A stretch of 6,948 bases of DNA from an uncultured Lachnospiraceae bacterium (GTDB taxonomy: Bacteria > Bacillota > Clostridia > Lachnospirales > Lachnospiraceae), in assembly GCA_905236275.1 (NCBI GenBank), contig CAJOPI010000145.1, positions 1-6,948 of the forward strand. Direction: 5' to 3'. This document shows positions 1 through 6,899 of the stretch, piece by piece. The notes below the pieces were generated by a model. That model made no database searches. It worked only from the letters and a program-made list of their open reading frames with translations, and was not told the origin of the DNA. Position numbers and translations under genes: made by a program. Position 1 is the first letter of the stretch. Every line of letters begins with the position of its first letter.

Positions 1-16
1 CAAATCGAATGATTTG
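1..16. repeat. Small perfect inverted repeat at window edge
   Basis: CAAATC (1-6) and GATTTG (11-16) form a 6-bp stem with a GAAT loop. It touches the window edge, so it may be the tip of a larger structure, for example the end of a terminator or leader upstream of ilvB. No T-run follows it. No T-box signature (AGGGTGG-like sequence) is seen between it and the gene. Function unknown; it could be chance. Confidence 0.3.
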
Positions 17-93
17 AGCAACGGCGCTGCAAAAACGGACATCCGACGTCATTTTGTCAGAAATAAAACTATGTTTTATAGAGGAGAGAAAAA

Positions 94-1725
94 ATGATAG
101 GAGCAGATGCAATAATAAAGTGTCTGGTGAAGGAAGGGGTAGACACCGTCTTCGGTTATTCGGGAGTGGCTATAGATCCTTTCTGGAACAGCATACTTGA
201 AACCGATATAAAAACAGTGCTGGTACGTACAGAGCAGAACGCGGCACATGCGGCAAGCGGTTATGCCAGAACAAAGAAAAAAGTCGGCGTCTGCGCCGTA
301 ACGAGCGGTCCCGGAGCGACAAACCTCCTGACGGGAATAGCAACCGCTTATGCTGATTCGATACCCTTAGTCTGCTTTACGGGACAGGTGGATTCAGAAC
401 TTATCGGCTCCGATGTCTTTCAGGAAGCAGATGTGACCGGAGCGGCAGAATCCTTCGTAAAATACAGCTACCTCGTAAAAAACGTAAAAGATATACCGCG
501 TATAATACATGAGGCATTTTATATTGCGAATACAGGAAGACGCGGACCGGTGCTCATAGACCTGCCGGCAGATATACAGCTCGCGCATATAGCTGACTTC
601 AAATACAGCGACGAACCGCCGAAGCTCCGCACCTATAAGCCTACGGTAAAGGGAAATGCCCTGCAGATAAAAAAAGTTACAAAGGTACTTGAAAATGCAA
701 AGCGTCCCCTGGTCTGCGTCGGAGGCGGCGTAAGGCTTTCGGATGCAGAAGAGGTATTCAGGAAATTTATTGAAAAGCACAGACTTCCGGTAGTTTCAAC
801 CATGATGGGACTCGGTATCCTGCCGAGCGAGCATCCCATGTACTACGGAATGGTTGGAAATAACGGCTTTCAGGTTGCTAACAGGGCAATGAACGAATGC
901 GACGTGCTTCTGATGGTTGGAGCGAGAGTTGCGGACAGGGCCGTCAGTGCGCCTGACCTCACCTTCGAAGGGAAGGTCCTTATACATATGGACGTAGACC
1001 CTGCCGAAATAGGGAAAAACGTGGGTCCCACGATACCGATAGTAGGAGATGCGAAGCATATCTTCGAGGACTTCATGAAACAGTCCTTCTACTGTACACA
1101 TGAAGCATGGATAGCGTCGCTGAATAATTACAGGACGATGGTTCGCCCTGAAGCCCCGGCGGATACGGGATTTGTAAATTCACCTGCATTTGTGCGCAGT
1201 CTTTCCCTGAAAATGGAAGAAAATGCCATCTATCTCGCAGATGTAGGACAAAATCAGCTTTTTTCCTGCAGGAATTATGTAATGCGCATGGGAAGCTTCT
1301 TTACATCAGGCGGAATGGGAACGATGGGCTATTCCATTCCGGCGGCTATCGGGGCAAAGCTTGCTGAGCCTGATAAACAGGTCGTCGCAGTCTGCGGTGA
1401 CGGAGCCTTCCAGATGTCGATGATGGAGCTTGCGACAATGAACCAGTATAAGGCTCCTGTAAAAATCGTCGTTATGAGAAATAATTATCTGGGACTCGTA
1501 AGGGAACACCAGCATTTTACCTATAAGGATAATTACAGTATGGTCGAACTCGGCGGAGAGCCCGACCTTGAAATGCTTTCAAAGGCCTATCACATAAATT
1601 ATATAAAATGCGAAAGCATGGCAAATATGGAAAAAGATATCGATGCTTTCCTTAGCAACGATGAAGCCTGCCTCATGGAAGTCATGACCGACCCGATGGA
1701 AACCGTCGCCGGCACAATCGCATAG
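94..1725 (+). CDS. ilvB: Acetolactate (acetohydroxyacid) synthase, catalytic subunit, divergent
   Basis: ThDP-dependent cytoplasmic enzyme that condenses pyruvate with pyruvate or 2-ketobutyrate, the first common step to valine, leucine and isoleucine. The 543 residues follow the family order: PYR domain (about 1-165), central FAD-type domain (about 190-325) and PP domain (about 365-530). Catalytic Glu47 lies in RTEQNAAH. The TSGPGATNL block is at 70-78, the Mg/ThDP motif starts GDG at 435-437 (Asp436), and its NN is 463-464. The start has GAGGAG (81-86) seven bases upstream and aligns the N-terminus exactly with E. coli AHAS II as I recall it. Oddities: usual YPGG is YSGV at 22-25, usual GMHG is GNNG at 255-258, usual GARFDDR is GARVADR, the acceptor-pocket Trp is His472, and the C-terminus stops soon after the DPMETV motif. 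ilvN follows after 16 bases. An AHAS role is most likely; altered substrate preference is inference. Confidence 0.9.
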   Translation: MIGADAIIKCLVKEGVDTVFGYSGVAIDPFWNSILETDIKTVLVRTEQNAAHAASGYARTKKKVGVCAVTSGPGATNLLTGIATAYADSIPLVCFTGQVDSELIGSDVFQEADVTGAAESFVKYSYLVKNVKDIPRIIHEAFYIANTGRRGPVLIDLPADIQLAHIADFKYSDEPPKLRTYKPTVKGNALQIKKVTKVLENAKRPLVCVGGGVRLSDAEEVFRKFIEKHRLPVVSTMMGLGILPSEHPMYYGMVGNNGFQVANRAMNECDVLLMVGARVADRAVSAPDLTFEGKVLIHMDVDPAEIGKNVGPTIPIVGDAKHIFEDFMKQSFYCTHEAWIASLNNYRTMVRPEAPADTGFVNSPAFVRSLSLKMEENAIYLADVGQNQLFSCRNYVMRMGSFFTSGGMGTMGYSIPAAIGAKLAEPDKQVVAVCGDGAFQMSMMELATMNQYKAPVKIVVMRNNYLGLVREHQHFTYKDNYSMVELGGEPDLEMLSKAYHINYIKCESMANMEKDIDAFLSNDEACLMEVMTDPMETVAGTIA

Positions 1726-1741
1726 AAGGAGTGCTAATTAT

Positions 1742-2224
1742 ATGAACATGAAAAAAATATACTCAGTTCTGGTAGAGAATCGCTCCGGTGTACTGTCAAA
1801 GGTTGCGGGTCTCTTTTCCAGGCGAAGCTTCAATATAGACTCTCTTACGGTTGGTGAGACCGAAGACAAAGCTGTATCCTGCATGACAATAGTTTCAAGC
1901 GGTGATGAGAGGACCTTGGAGCAGATAGAAAAACAGCTCAATAAAAAACTCGATGTTATCAGGATAAAGACCTTCGAGGAGCAGATGTCGGTCAGCCGCG
2001 AGCTTATGCTTATCAAAGTAAAATATAACAAGACAAACCGGCGTGAGATAATGGAAACCTGCCAGGCAATGAAGGCTGATATTGTCGATATGTCCAAAAA
2101 TCTCATGATAATACAGATATGTGATACGCCGGAGAGAACAGAACAGATGATAAAACTCTTAAGCGGAATCTCCATAGTAGAACTCGCCAGAACCGGAACC
2201 CTTGCACTGCAGAAGTGTGATTAA
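1742..2224 (+). CDS. ilvN: AHAS small (regulatory) subunit, first copy
   Basis: Regulatory subunit that binds the AHAS catalytic subunit, raises its activity and normally confers feedback inhibition by branched-chain amino acids. The 160 residues have an N-terminal ACT domain (about 4-75) and a C-terminal AHAS small-subunit domain (about 83-158), the usual family length. The valine-site motif is present: SGVLSKVAGLFSRR at 15-28, with Gly16 and Asn31 matching E. coli IlvH Gly14 and Asn29. The usual Gly-Tyr-Asn is Ser-Phe-Asn at 29-31, so the loop is slightly divergent. AAGGAG (1726-1731) directly follows the ilvB stop, ten bases before this ATG; the next ATG at 1748 would sit 16 bases away, so 1742 is preferred. 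Close coupling to ilvB suggests they form one holoenzyme. No clear terminator follows. Confidence 0.93.
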   Translation: MNMKKIYSVLVENRSGVLSKVAGLFSRRSFNIDSLTVGETEDKAVSCMTIVSSGDERTLEQIEKQLNKKLDVIRIKTFEEQMSVSRELMLIKVKYNKTNRREIMETCQAMKADIVDMSKNLMIIQICDTPERTEQMIKLLSGISIVELARTGTLALQKCD

Positions 2225-2248
2225 ATTTAACCATTTTCCCCTGTTCGG

Positions 2249-2277
2249 TTGACAAAATTCTTTTATAAGATTATATT
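2249..2277 (+). promoter_or_regulatory. Sigma-A-type promoter for second ilvN and ilvC
   Basis: A perfect -35 TTGACA (2249-2254) and a -10 TATATT (2272-2277, 5 of 6 consensus) are separated by exactly 17 bases. Transcription would start near 2284, about 50 bases before the second ilvN. It lies in the 110-base gap between the two ilvN genes and is the best promoter match I found in the window. Upstream read-through from ilvB-ilvN remains possible, since no terminator is seen before it. Confidence 0.8.
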
Positions 2278-2285
2278 ATCAAGTA

Positions 2286-2303
2286 AACTTGCTGTTGCAA
2301 GTT
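2286..2303. promoter_or_regulatory. Inverted repeat just after predicted transcription start
   Basis: AACTTGC (2286-2292), loop TGTT, and GCAAGTT (2297-2303) form a perfect 7-bp dyad. It begins about two bases after the predicted start of transcription from 2249-2277. It could be an operator for a repressor or a 5'-end mRNA stem-loop. The leader is too short for a T-box and there is no terminator-like T-run, so classical attenuation is unlikely. Confidence 0.5.
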
Positions 2304-2334
2304 AAAACACTAAAGCGTGAAAGGTTGATTTCAA

Positions 2335-2838
2335 ATGCAGCAGAAAAAAGTATTTCAGCTTTTGGTTGATAATACCTCAGGTGTTTTGAGCCGTATCGCA
2401 GGACTCTTTTCGAGAAGAGGCTACAATATTCATTCTATAACAGCGGGAGTTACGGCAGACCCGAGATTTACAAGGATAACAATCGTTACCGACGGTGATG
2501 ATGAGATATTGGAGCAGATAGAGAAGCAGCTCAGAAAGCTTGTTGATGTACGCGATATAAGGGAGCTTGAGCCTGATAATTCGGTTTACAGGGAGCTCTG
2601 CATGATAAAGATAGAGGCAGATGCGACACAGAGACAGGGAATAATTGCGATAGCAGATATTTTCAGGGCAAAGATAATCGATGTTTCCGCAGATTCACTT
2701 ATGGTAGAGATGACAGGAAACCAGAGCAAGATAGAGGCGTTTATAAGCCTTTTGAACGATTACAGGATCTTAGAGATTGCAAGGACGGGAATTGCCGGAC
2801 TTCAGAGAGGAACCGAGGGCGTTGTCTGGTTTGACTGA
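2335..2838 (+). CDS. ilvN: AHAS small (regulatory) subunit, second copy
   Basis: Second regulatory subunit of acetohydroxyacid synthase, 167 residues, with an ACT domain (about 4-76) and a C-terminal small-subunit domain (about 84-160). It is closer to the textbook sequence than the copy at 1742: SRRGYNIHS at 26-34 keeps the Gly-Tyr-Asn that the first copy lost. Gly16 and Asn31 align with the valine-site residues of E. coli IlvH, and the end keeps the family's ARTGIAGLQRG. The two copies are clearly paralogous but far from identical, so this is not a recent duplication. It has its own promoter (2249-2277), a modest Shine-Dalgarno GAAAGG (2319-2324) ten bases before the ATG, and ilvC as its downstream neighbour. 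It has no catalytic subunit beside it, so its partner is either the upstream IlvB or one encoded elsewhere. Confidence 0.94.
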   Translation: MQQKKVFQLLVDNTSGVLSRIAGLFSRRGYNIHSITAGVTADPRFTRITIVTDGDDEILEQIEKQLRKLVDVRDIRELEPDNSVYRELCMIKIEADATQRQGIIAIADIFRAKIIDVSADSLMVEMTGNQSKIEAFISLLNDYRILEIARTGIAGLQRGTEGVVWFD

Positions 2839-2858
2839 CCTTTTTTGCGTCTTATAAG

Positions 2859-2891
2859 TATAGCCCCGTTTTTGATAAAACGGTTGTTATA
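2859..2891 (+). promoter_or_regulatory. Stem-loop in the ilvN-ilvC gap
   Basis: A perfect 7-bp stem, CCGTTTT (2866-2872) with AAAACGG (2877-2883), closes on a TGAT loop. A weaker lower stem (2859-2864 with 2886-2891, one G-U pair) extends it past a small internal loop. The following bases are not a true T-run, so it is a poor terminator. A processing or stability element that sets ilvC expression apart from ilvN is more plausible, but this is inference. Confidence 0.5.
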
Positions 2892-2908
2892 AATATTAAA
2901 TTTGATAA

Positions 2909-3952
<1,044 letters not shown>

Positions 3953-3974
3953 AGTTAAATCTGCAAACAAAAGT

Positions 3975-4003
3975 TTGTAACAAATTGCCACATGTGATAA
4001 AAT
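3975..4003 (+). promoter_or_regulatory. Likely promoter for leuCD-uppP, extended -10 type
   Basis: TTGTAA (3975-3980, 4 of 6) and TAAAAT (3998-4003, 5 of 6) are 17 bases apart, and TG at 3995-3996 gives an extended -10 (TGATAAAAT). The predicted start is near 4010, inside the right half of the ilvC terminator hairpin. Transcripts from here would lack the hairpin's left arm. The position before leuC and after a terminator makes a promoter expected here. Confidence 0.55.
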
Positions 4004-4025
4004 ATATTATTGCATGTGGCTTTTT
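3987..4025 (+). terminator. Intrinsic terminator after ilvC
   Basis: GCCACATG (3987-3994) pairs with CATGTGGC (4013-4020). The stem continues inward through two G-U pairs and ATAA/TTAT to a 6-base loop, giving 14 pairs. TTTTT (4021-4025) follows at once. This is the standard form of a Rho-independent terminator and would end or reduce transcripts coming out of ilvC. A smaller hairpin (3962-3979) lies just before it. Confidence 0.75.
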
Positions 4026-4047
4026 GATGGCTTTTCATTTTTCGAAT

Positions 4048-4053
4048 AGGAGG
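4048..4053 (+). promoter_or_regulatory. Ribosome binding site fixing the leuC start
   Basis: AGGAGG ends nine bases before the ATG at 4063. The frame is open further upstream to a TTG at 3985, but that start has no ribosome site and lies within the terminator/promoter region. The resulting 26-residue extension also matches nothing in the LeuC family. The real start is therefore 4063. Confidence 0.85.
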
Positions 4054-4062
4054 CTTGTTAAT

Positions 4063-5322
4063 ATGGGAATGACGATGACGCAGAAAATCCTTGCGGCTCA
4101 TGCAGGCTTGGAGTCGGTTCAGGCAGGGCAGCTTATAGAGGCAGAGCTTGACCTGGTGCTGGGAAATGATATAACGGCACCTGTTGCTATAAATGTACTG
4201 GAAGGTATAAAGAAAAAGGAAGTATTTGATAAGGATAAGATTGCCTTAGTTATGGATCATTTTATTCCTAATAAGGATATCAAGTCGGCAGAGAACTGCA
4301 AATGCTGTCGGGATTTTGCCGTAAAGAATGAAATCAGCAATTATTTTGATGTGGGACGTATGGGAATAGAGCATGCACTGCTTCCGGAAAGCGGACTTAC
4401 CGTTGCCGGAGACTGTATCATCGGTGCAGATTCGCATACCTGTACCTATGGCGCGGTTGGTGCATTTTCGACAGGTGTAGGTTCGACGGATATGGCAGCG
4501 GGAATGGCAACGGGCAAGGCATGGTTCAAGGTTCCCAGTGCAATTAAGTTCAATATTGTCGGAAAGCCTTCAAAATGGGTTTCGGGCAAGGATGTCATTC
4601 TTCATATCATAGGCATGATAGGCGTTGACGGAGCACTTTATAAATCAATGGAATTTGTGGGAGAGGGAATAAAGAACCTTTCCATGGATGACCGCTTTAC
4701 CATTGCAAACATGGCTATAGAAGCGGGCGGAAAGAACGGAATATTCCCGGTTGATGAGCTTACGGAGGAATATCTGAAGGCTCATGGTACCAGACCTTAT
4801 AAGGTTTACGAGGCGGATGCTGACGCGGTTTATGACGAGGAATATACCATAGACCTGTCAACACTTAAAAGTACGGTATCCTTCCCGCATCTCCCTTCAA
4901 ATACAAAGACGGTAGATGAGATAAAAGACCCCATAAAGGTAGACCAGGCAGTTATCGGTTCCTGCACAAACGGACGTATTTCCGACTTAAGAGTTGCTGC
5001 GGAAATACTTAAGGGTAAGAAAATTGCTGATAATTTAAGATGCATAGTTATTCCGGGAACCCAGAAGATTTATCTGAAGGCTCTTGAAGAAGGACTTATC
5101 AAAACCTTTATAGAGGCCGGAGCGGTCGTTTCCACACCCACCTGCGGACCCTGCCTTGGCGGTTATATGGGTATACTTGCAGCAGGAGAGAGGTGCATTT
5201 CGACAACCAACAGAAACTTCGTCGGAAGAATGGGACACGTTGACTCGGAGGTTTATCTGGCAAGTCCTGCTGTGGCAGCGGCTTCGGCAATAAAGGGCTA
5301 TATCTGTCAGCCTGAGGATTAA
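4063..5322 (+). CDS. leuC: 3-isopropylmalate dehydratase, large subunit
   Basis: Large subunit of the aconitase-family isomerase that converts 2-isopropylmalate to 3-isopropylmalate in leucine synthesis, acting with LeuD. From the ATG at 4063 the protein has 419 residues, the length of the short LeuC type found in archaea and many clostridia rather than the roughly 466-residue E. coli type. It begins [10 protein letters not shown], as is usual for that type. The [4Fe-4S] cysteines are Cys301 in GSCTNGR and Cys361 and Cys364 in [17 protein letters not shown] (122-131) is the conserved active-site block. The C-terminal [10 protein letters not shown] motif is intact. leuD follows after 13 bases, with its ribosome site beginning inside the leuC stop region, so the two are translated together. 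The cluster is likely oxygen-sensitive, as in the family. Confidence 0.96.
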   Translation: MGMTMTQKILAAHAGLESVQAGQLIEAELDLVLGNDITAPVAINVLEGIKKKEVFDKDKIALVMDHFIPNKDIKSAENCKCCRDFAVKNEISNYFDVGRMGIEHALLPESGLTVAGDCIIGADSHTCTYGAVGAFSTGVGSTDMAAGMATGKAWFKVPSAIKFNIVGKPSKWVSGKDVILHIIGMIGVDGALYKSMEFVGEGIKNLSMDDRFTIANMAIEAGGKNGIFPVDELTEEYLKAHGTRPYKVYEADADAVYDEEYTIDLSTLKSTVSFPHLPSNTKTVDEIKDPIKVDQAVIGSCTNGRISDLRVAAEILKGKKIADNLRCIVIPGTQKIYLKALEEGLIKTFIEAGAVVSTPTCGPCLGGYMGILAAGERCISTTNRNFVGRMGHVDSEVYLASPAVAAASAIKGYICQPED

Positions 5323-5335
5323 GGAGGGAATTAAA

Positions 5336-5824
5336 ATGGACGTTAAGGGAAATACTTTTAAATATGGCGACAATGTTGACACAGACGTAATAATTCCTGC
5401 ACGATACCTTGCAATTCAGGACAGGGCAGAGCTTGCGAGTCATGCAATGGAAGATATCGATAAATCTTTCGTGCAAAAGGTGAATAAGAATGATATAATC
5501 GTAGCCGGTAAAAATTTTGGCTGCGGTTCTTCGAGAGAGCATGCACCTATCGTTTTGCAGGAGGCAGGAGTTGGCTGCGTTATTGCAGAGACCTTTGCAC
5601 GTATTTTCTATAGAAATGCGATAAACATCGGTCTGCCGATAATTGAATGCGAAGAGGCATCGAAAAAGATCAATGCCGGTGACGAGGTATATGTGAACTT
5701 TGACAGCGGCGAAATCAAGGATATGACTACGGGCGAGAGCTTTCAGGGACAGGCGTTCCCGGAATTTATGCAGAAGATCATAAAAGCAAGGGGACTCGTA
5801 AGTTATATCAATGAAGAGGCGTAA
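5336..5824 (+). CDS. leuD: 3-isopropylmalate dehydratase, small subunit
   Basis: Small (swivel-domain) subunit that completes the isopropylmalate isomerase active site with LeuC. The 162 residues match the short LeuD type. [11 protein letters not shown] (15-25) opens the substrate-specificity loop, and its Tyr24-Leu25 is the usual signature of isopropylmalate isomerases and relatives. [14 protein letters not shown] (58-71) is the strongly conserved substrate-binding block. AAGGAGG (5321-5327) lies eight bases before the ATG and overlaps the leuC stop codon. A homoaconitase or methylmalate dehydratase role is possible for this short family. The neighbouring ilv genes favour leucine synthesis, although leuA and leuB are not in the window. 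Confidence 0.95.
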   Translation: MDVKGNTFKYGDNVDTDVIIPARYLAIQDRAELASHAMEDIDKSFVQKVNKNDIIVAGKNFGCGSSREHAPIVLQEAGVGCVIAETFARIFYRNAINIGLPIIECEEASKKINAGDEVYVNFDSGEIKDMTTGESFQGQAFPEFMQKIIKARGLVSYINEEA

Positions 5825-5832
5825 TGAGTTTT

Positions 5833-5838
5833 AGGAGG
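5833..5838 (+). promoter_or_regulatory. Ribosome binding site for the TTG-started uppP
   Basis: AGGAGG lies 11 bases before the TTG at 5850. No ATG or GTG in this frame occurs near it, and starting at 5850 gives the expected MSILQAVLLG N-terminus just ahead of the conserved catalytic block. This supports a non-ATG start with a strong but slightly distant ribosome site. Confidence 0.75.
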
Positions 5839-5849
5839 TTTGAGTAGTT

Positions 5850-6704
5850 TTGAGTATTTTACAGGCTGTTTTATTAGGCGTATTACAGGGGCTTGCGGAG
5901 TTTCTTCCGATATCATCATCGGGACATCTGGCGATTTTCCAGAATCTTTTCCATATAGGTGAGGGTATGGATGAGATGTTTCTTTTTGACATACTTCTCC
6001 ATCTTGGTACTCTTGTTTCCATATTTGTAGCCTTCTACAAGGATATCTGGAAGCTTATCACCGAGACCTGCGGAATGATAAAAGACCTTTTCGGGAATAT
6101 TGCAGGCAGGATAAAGGGTGGAGATACAAAAAAAATCGTAAGAACCGGATACAGGAAGTTCGTGCTTATGGTAATAATCTCAAGTGTACCGACAGCTATC
6201 ATTGGAATATTACTTAAGGACATCACAAAGGCAGCTTCGTCAACGCTTATCATGCCCGGTATATTTCTTCTCATGACAGCGGCACTGCTTTTCATAGCAG
6301 ACAGGGCACCTGAGGGGGGAAAGAACCCGAAAACAGCAACCTATCTTGATTCCGTAATTCTTGGAGTTTCGCAGGGACTTGCAACACTTCCCGGCATATC
6401 AAGGTCGGGCACCACGATAACGACAGCGCTTCTCTGTGGTTTTGAAAAGAAATATGCGGTTAAATATTCGTTTATAATGTCGATTCCGGCAGTTCTCGGA
6501 GCCTGCGTTTTAGAAATCAGTGATGCAAAAGGAATGGCTCTGGAGCCTGCCTATATCGTCGGAATGATAGTTTCGGCAGTAGTCGGCTACGTAGCCATCA
6601 AGACAATGCTGGTGGTAGTCCGTCAGAAAAAGTACATTGTATTTTCGATTTACTGCTCAATAGCAGGCCTGGTCGCAATCGCAGGCAGTTTTATCGTTAA
6701 GTAA
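5850..6704 (+). CDS. uppP: Undecaprenyl-diphosphatase (UppP/BacA family)
   Basis: Integral membrane phosphatase that removes a phosphate from undecaprenyl pyrophosphate, regenerating the lipid carrier for peptidoglycan and other wall polymers; extra copies give bacitracin tolerance. The 284 residues are normal for the family. The first signature QGLAEFLPISSSGH (13-26) supplies Gln13, Glu17, Ser23 and His26, matching E. coli Glu17, Glu21, Ser27 and His30. The second, PGISRSGTTI (181-190), supplies Ser184 and Arg185. Hydrophobic spans lie near 38-60, 104-122, 128-149, 202-220, 230-254 and 259-282, so the protein is multi-pass. It starts with TTG, 25 bases after leuD, with no promoter visible in the gap, so co-transcription with leuCD is likely. 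Its role is unrelated to leucine synthesis. A stop at 6702 precedes a long inverted repeat. Confidence 0.95.
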   Translation: MSILQAVLLGVLQGLAEFLPISSSGHLAIFQNLFHIGEGMDEMFLFDILLHLGTLVSIFVAFYKDIWKLITETCGMIKDLFGNIAGRIKGGDTKKIVRTGYRKFVLMVIISSVPTAIIGILLKDITKAASSTLIMPGIFLLMTAALLFIADRAPEGGKNPKTATYLDSVILGVSQGLATLPGISRSGTTITTALLCGFEKKYAVKYSFIMSIPAVLGACVLEISDAKGMALEPAYIVGMIVSAVVGYVAIKTMLVVVRQKKYIVFSIYCSIAGLVAIAGSFIVK

Positions 6705-6737
6705 ATTTCTGATTTATAAAAACAGTTTTGCAGTAAT

Positions 6738-6746
6738 GTGTTTTTG
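6738..6746 (+). repeat. Direct copy of the inverted-repeat core
   Basis: GTGTTTTTG occurs here and again at 6831-6839 inside the right arm of the long inverted repeat. The left arm carries its complement, CAAAAACAC (6783-6791). This copy could therefore pair with the left arm in place of the right arm. A small TGCAG/CTGCA hairpin (6745-6760) overlaps its end. It may be chance in AT-rich DNA. Confidence 0.45.
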
Positions 6747-6771
6747 CAGAACAACCTGCACAAGCCGATGA

Positions 6772-6852
6772 GTTAAGTATCTCAAAAACACTTTTTTGAA
6801 CAGTCAAAAAGTTTTTTCTGTGCAAAAAAAGTGTTTTTGAAAGATACTTAAC
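6772..6852. repeat. Long AT-rich inverted repeat (81 nt) after uppP
   Basis: The left arm (6772-6803, starting GTTAAGTATCT) and the right arm (6818-6852, ending AGATACTTAAC) pair almost fully. Eleven pairs are followed by a 2-base bulge on the right, then 15 pairs, one mismatched stretch and a final CAG/CTG. The 14-base loop holds A5 and T6 runs. No T-run follows the stem on either strand, so it is not a standard terminator, though it sits where uppP transcription should end. It may act as a transcript end or stability hairpin, a bidirectional terminator, or be a small repeat element. Confidence 0.85.
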
Positions 6853-6899
6853 GGGCTGAAATATGTATTAAATAAAAAAGGAACGGTCAATAAGGTTTA

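Noticed and set aside
54..82. TTGTCA-17-TATAGA promoter-like pair before ilvB
   Set aside because: Transcription would start about five bases before the ATG and would exclude the GAGGAG ribosome site at 81-86, so it is unlikely to serve ilvB.
2..97. An open frame entering from the left edge and ending in TGA that overlaps the ilvB ATG, possibly the tail of an upstream gene
   Set aside because: Its last residues (ending MFYRGEKK) match no family I recognise, and its final codons are simply the ilvB ribosome site. The minus strand is also open here. Too short to support a gene.
394..780. Minus-strand open frame of 128 codons inside ilvB, and similar minus-strand frames elsewhere
   Set aside because: They lie opposite strongly conserved enzyme genes, have no ribosome sites or family motifs, and are explained by codon use on the coding strand.
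2249..2280. Possible CodY-type site in the promoter before the second ilvN
   Set aside because: The AT-rich stretch matches the AATTTTCWGAAAATT consensus poorly, with no convincing dyad.
2289..2334. Leucine-rich leader peptide frame (TTG CTG TTG ...) after the second ilvN promoter
   Set aside because: It has a TTG start with no ribosome site, runs into the ilvN gene, and there is no terminator/antiterminator pair to make an attenuator.
3985..4062. 26-residue N-terminal extension of LeuC from a TTG
   Set aside because: There is no ribosome site at 3985, the stretch is the terminator/promoter region, and AGGAGG at 4048 plus a family-typical N-terminus favour 4063.
6837..6867. TTGAAA plus TATGTA as a promoter for the gene at 6900
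   Set aside because: The spacer would be 19 bases, the -10 is poor, and the -35 falls within the inverted repeat arm. Not strong enough to call.
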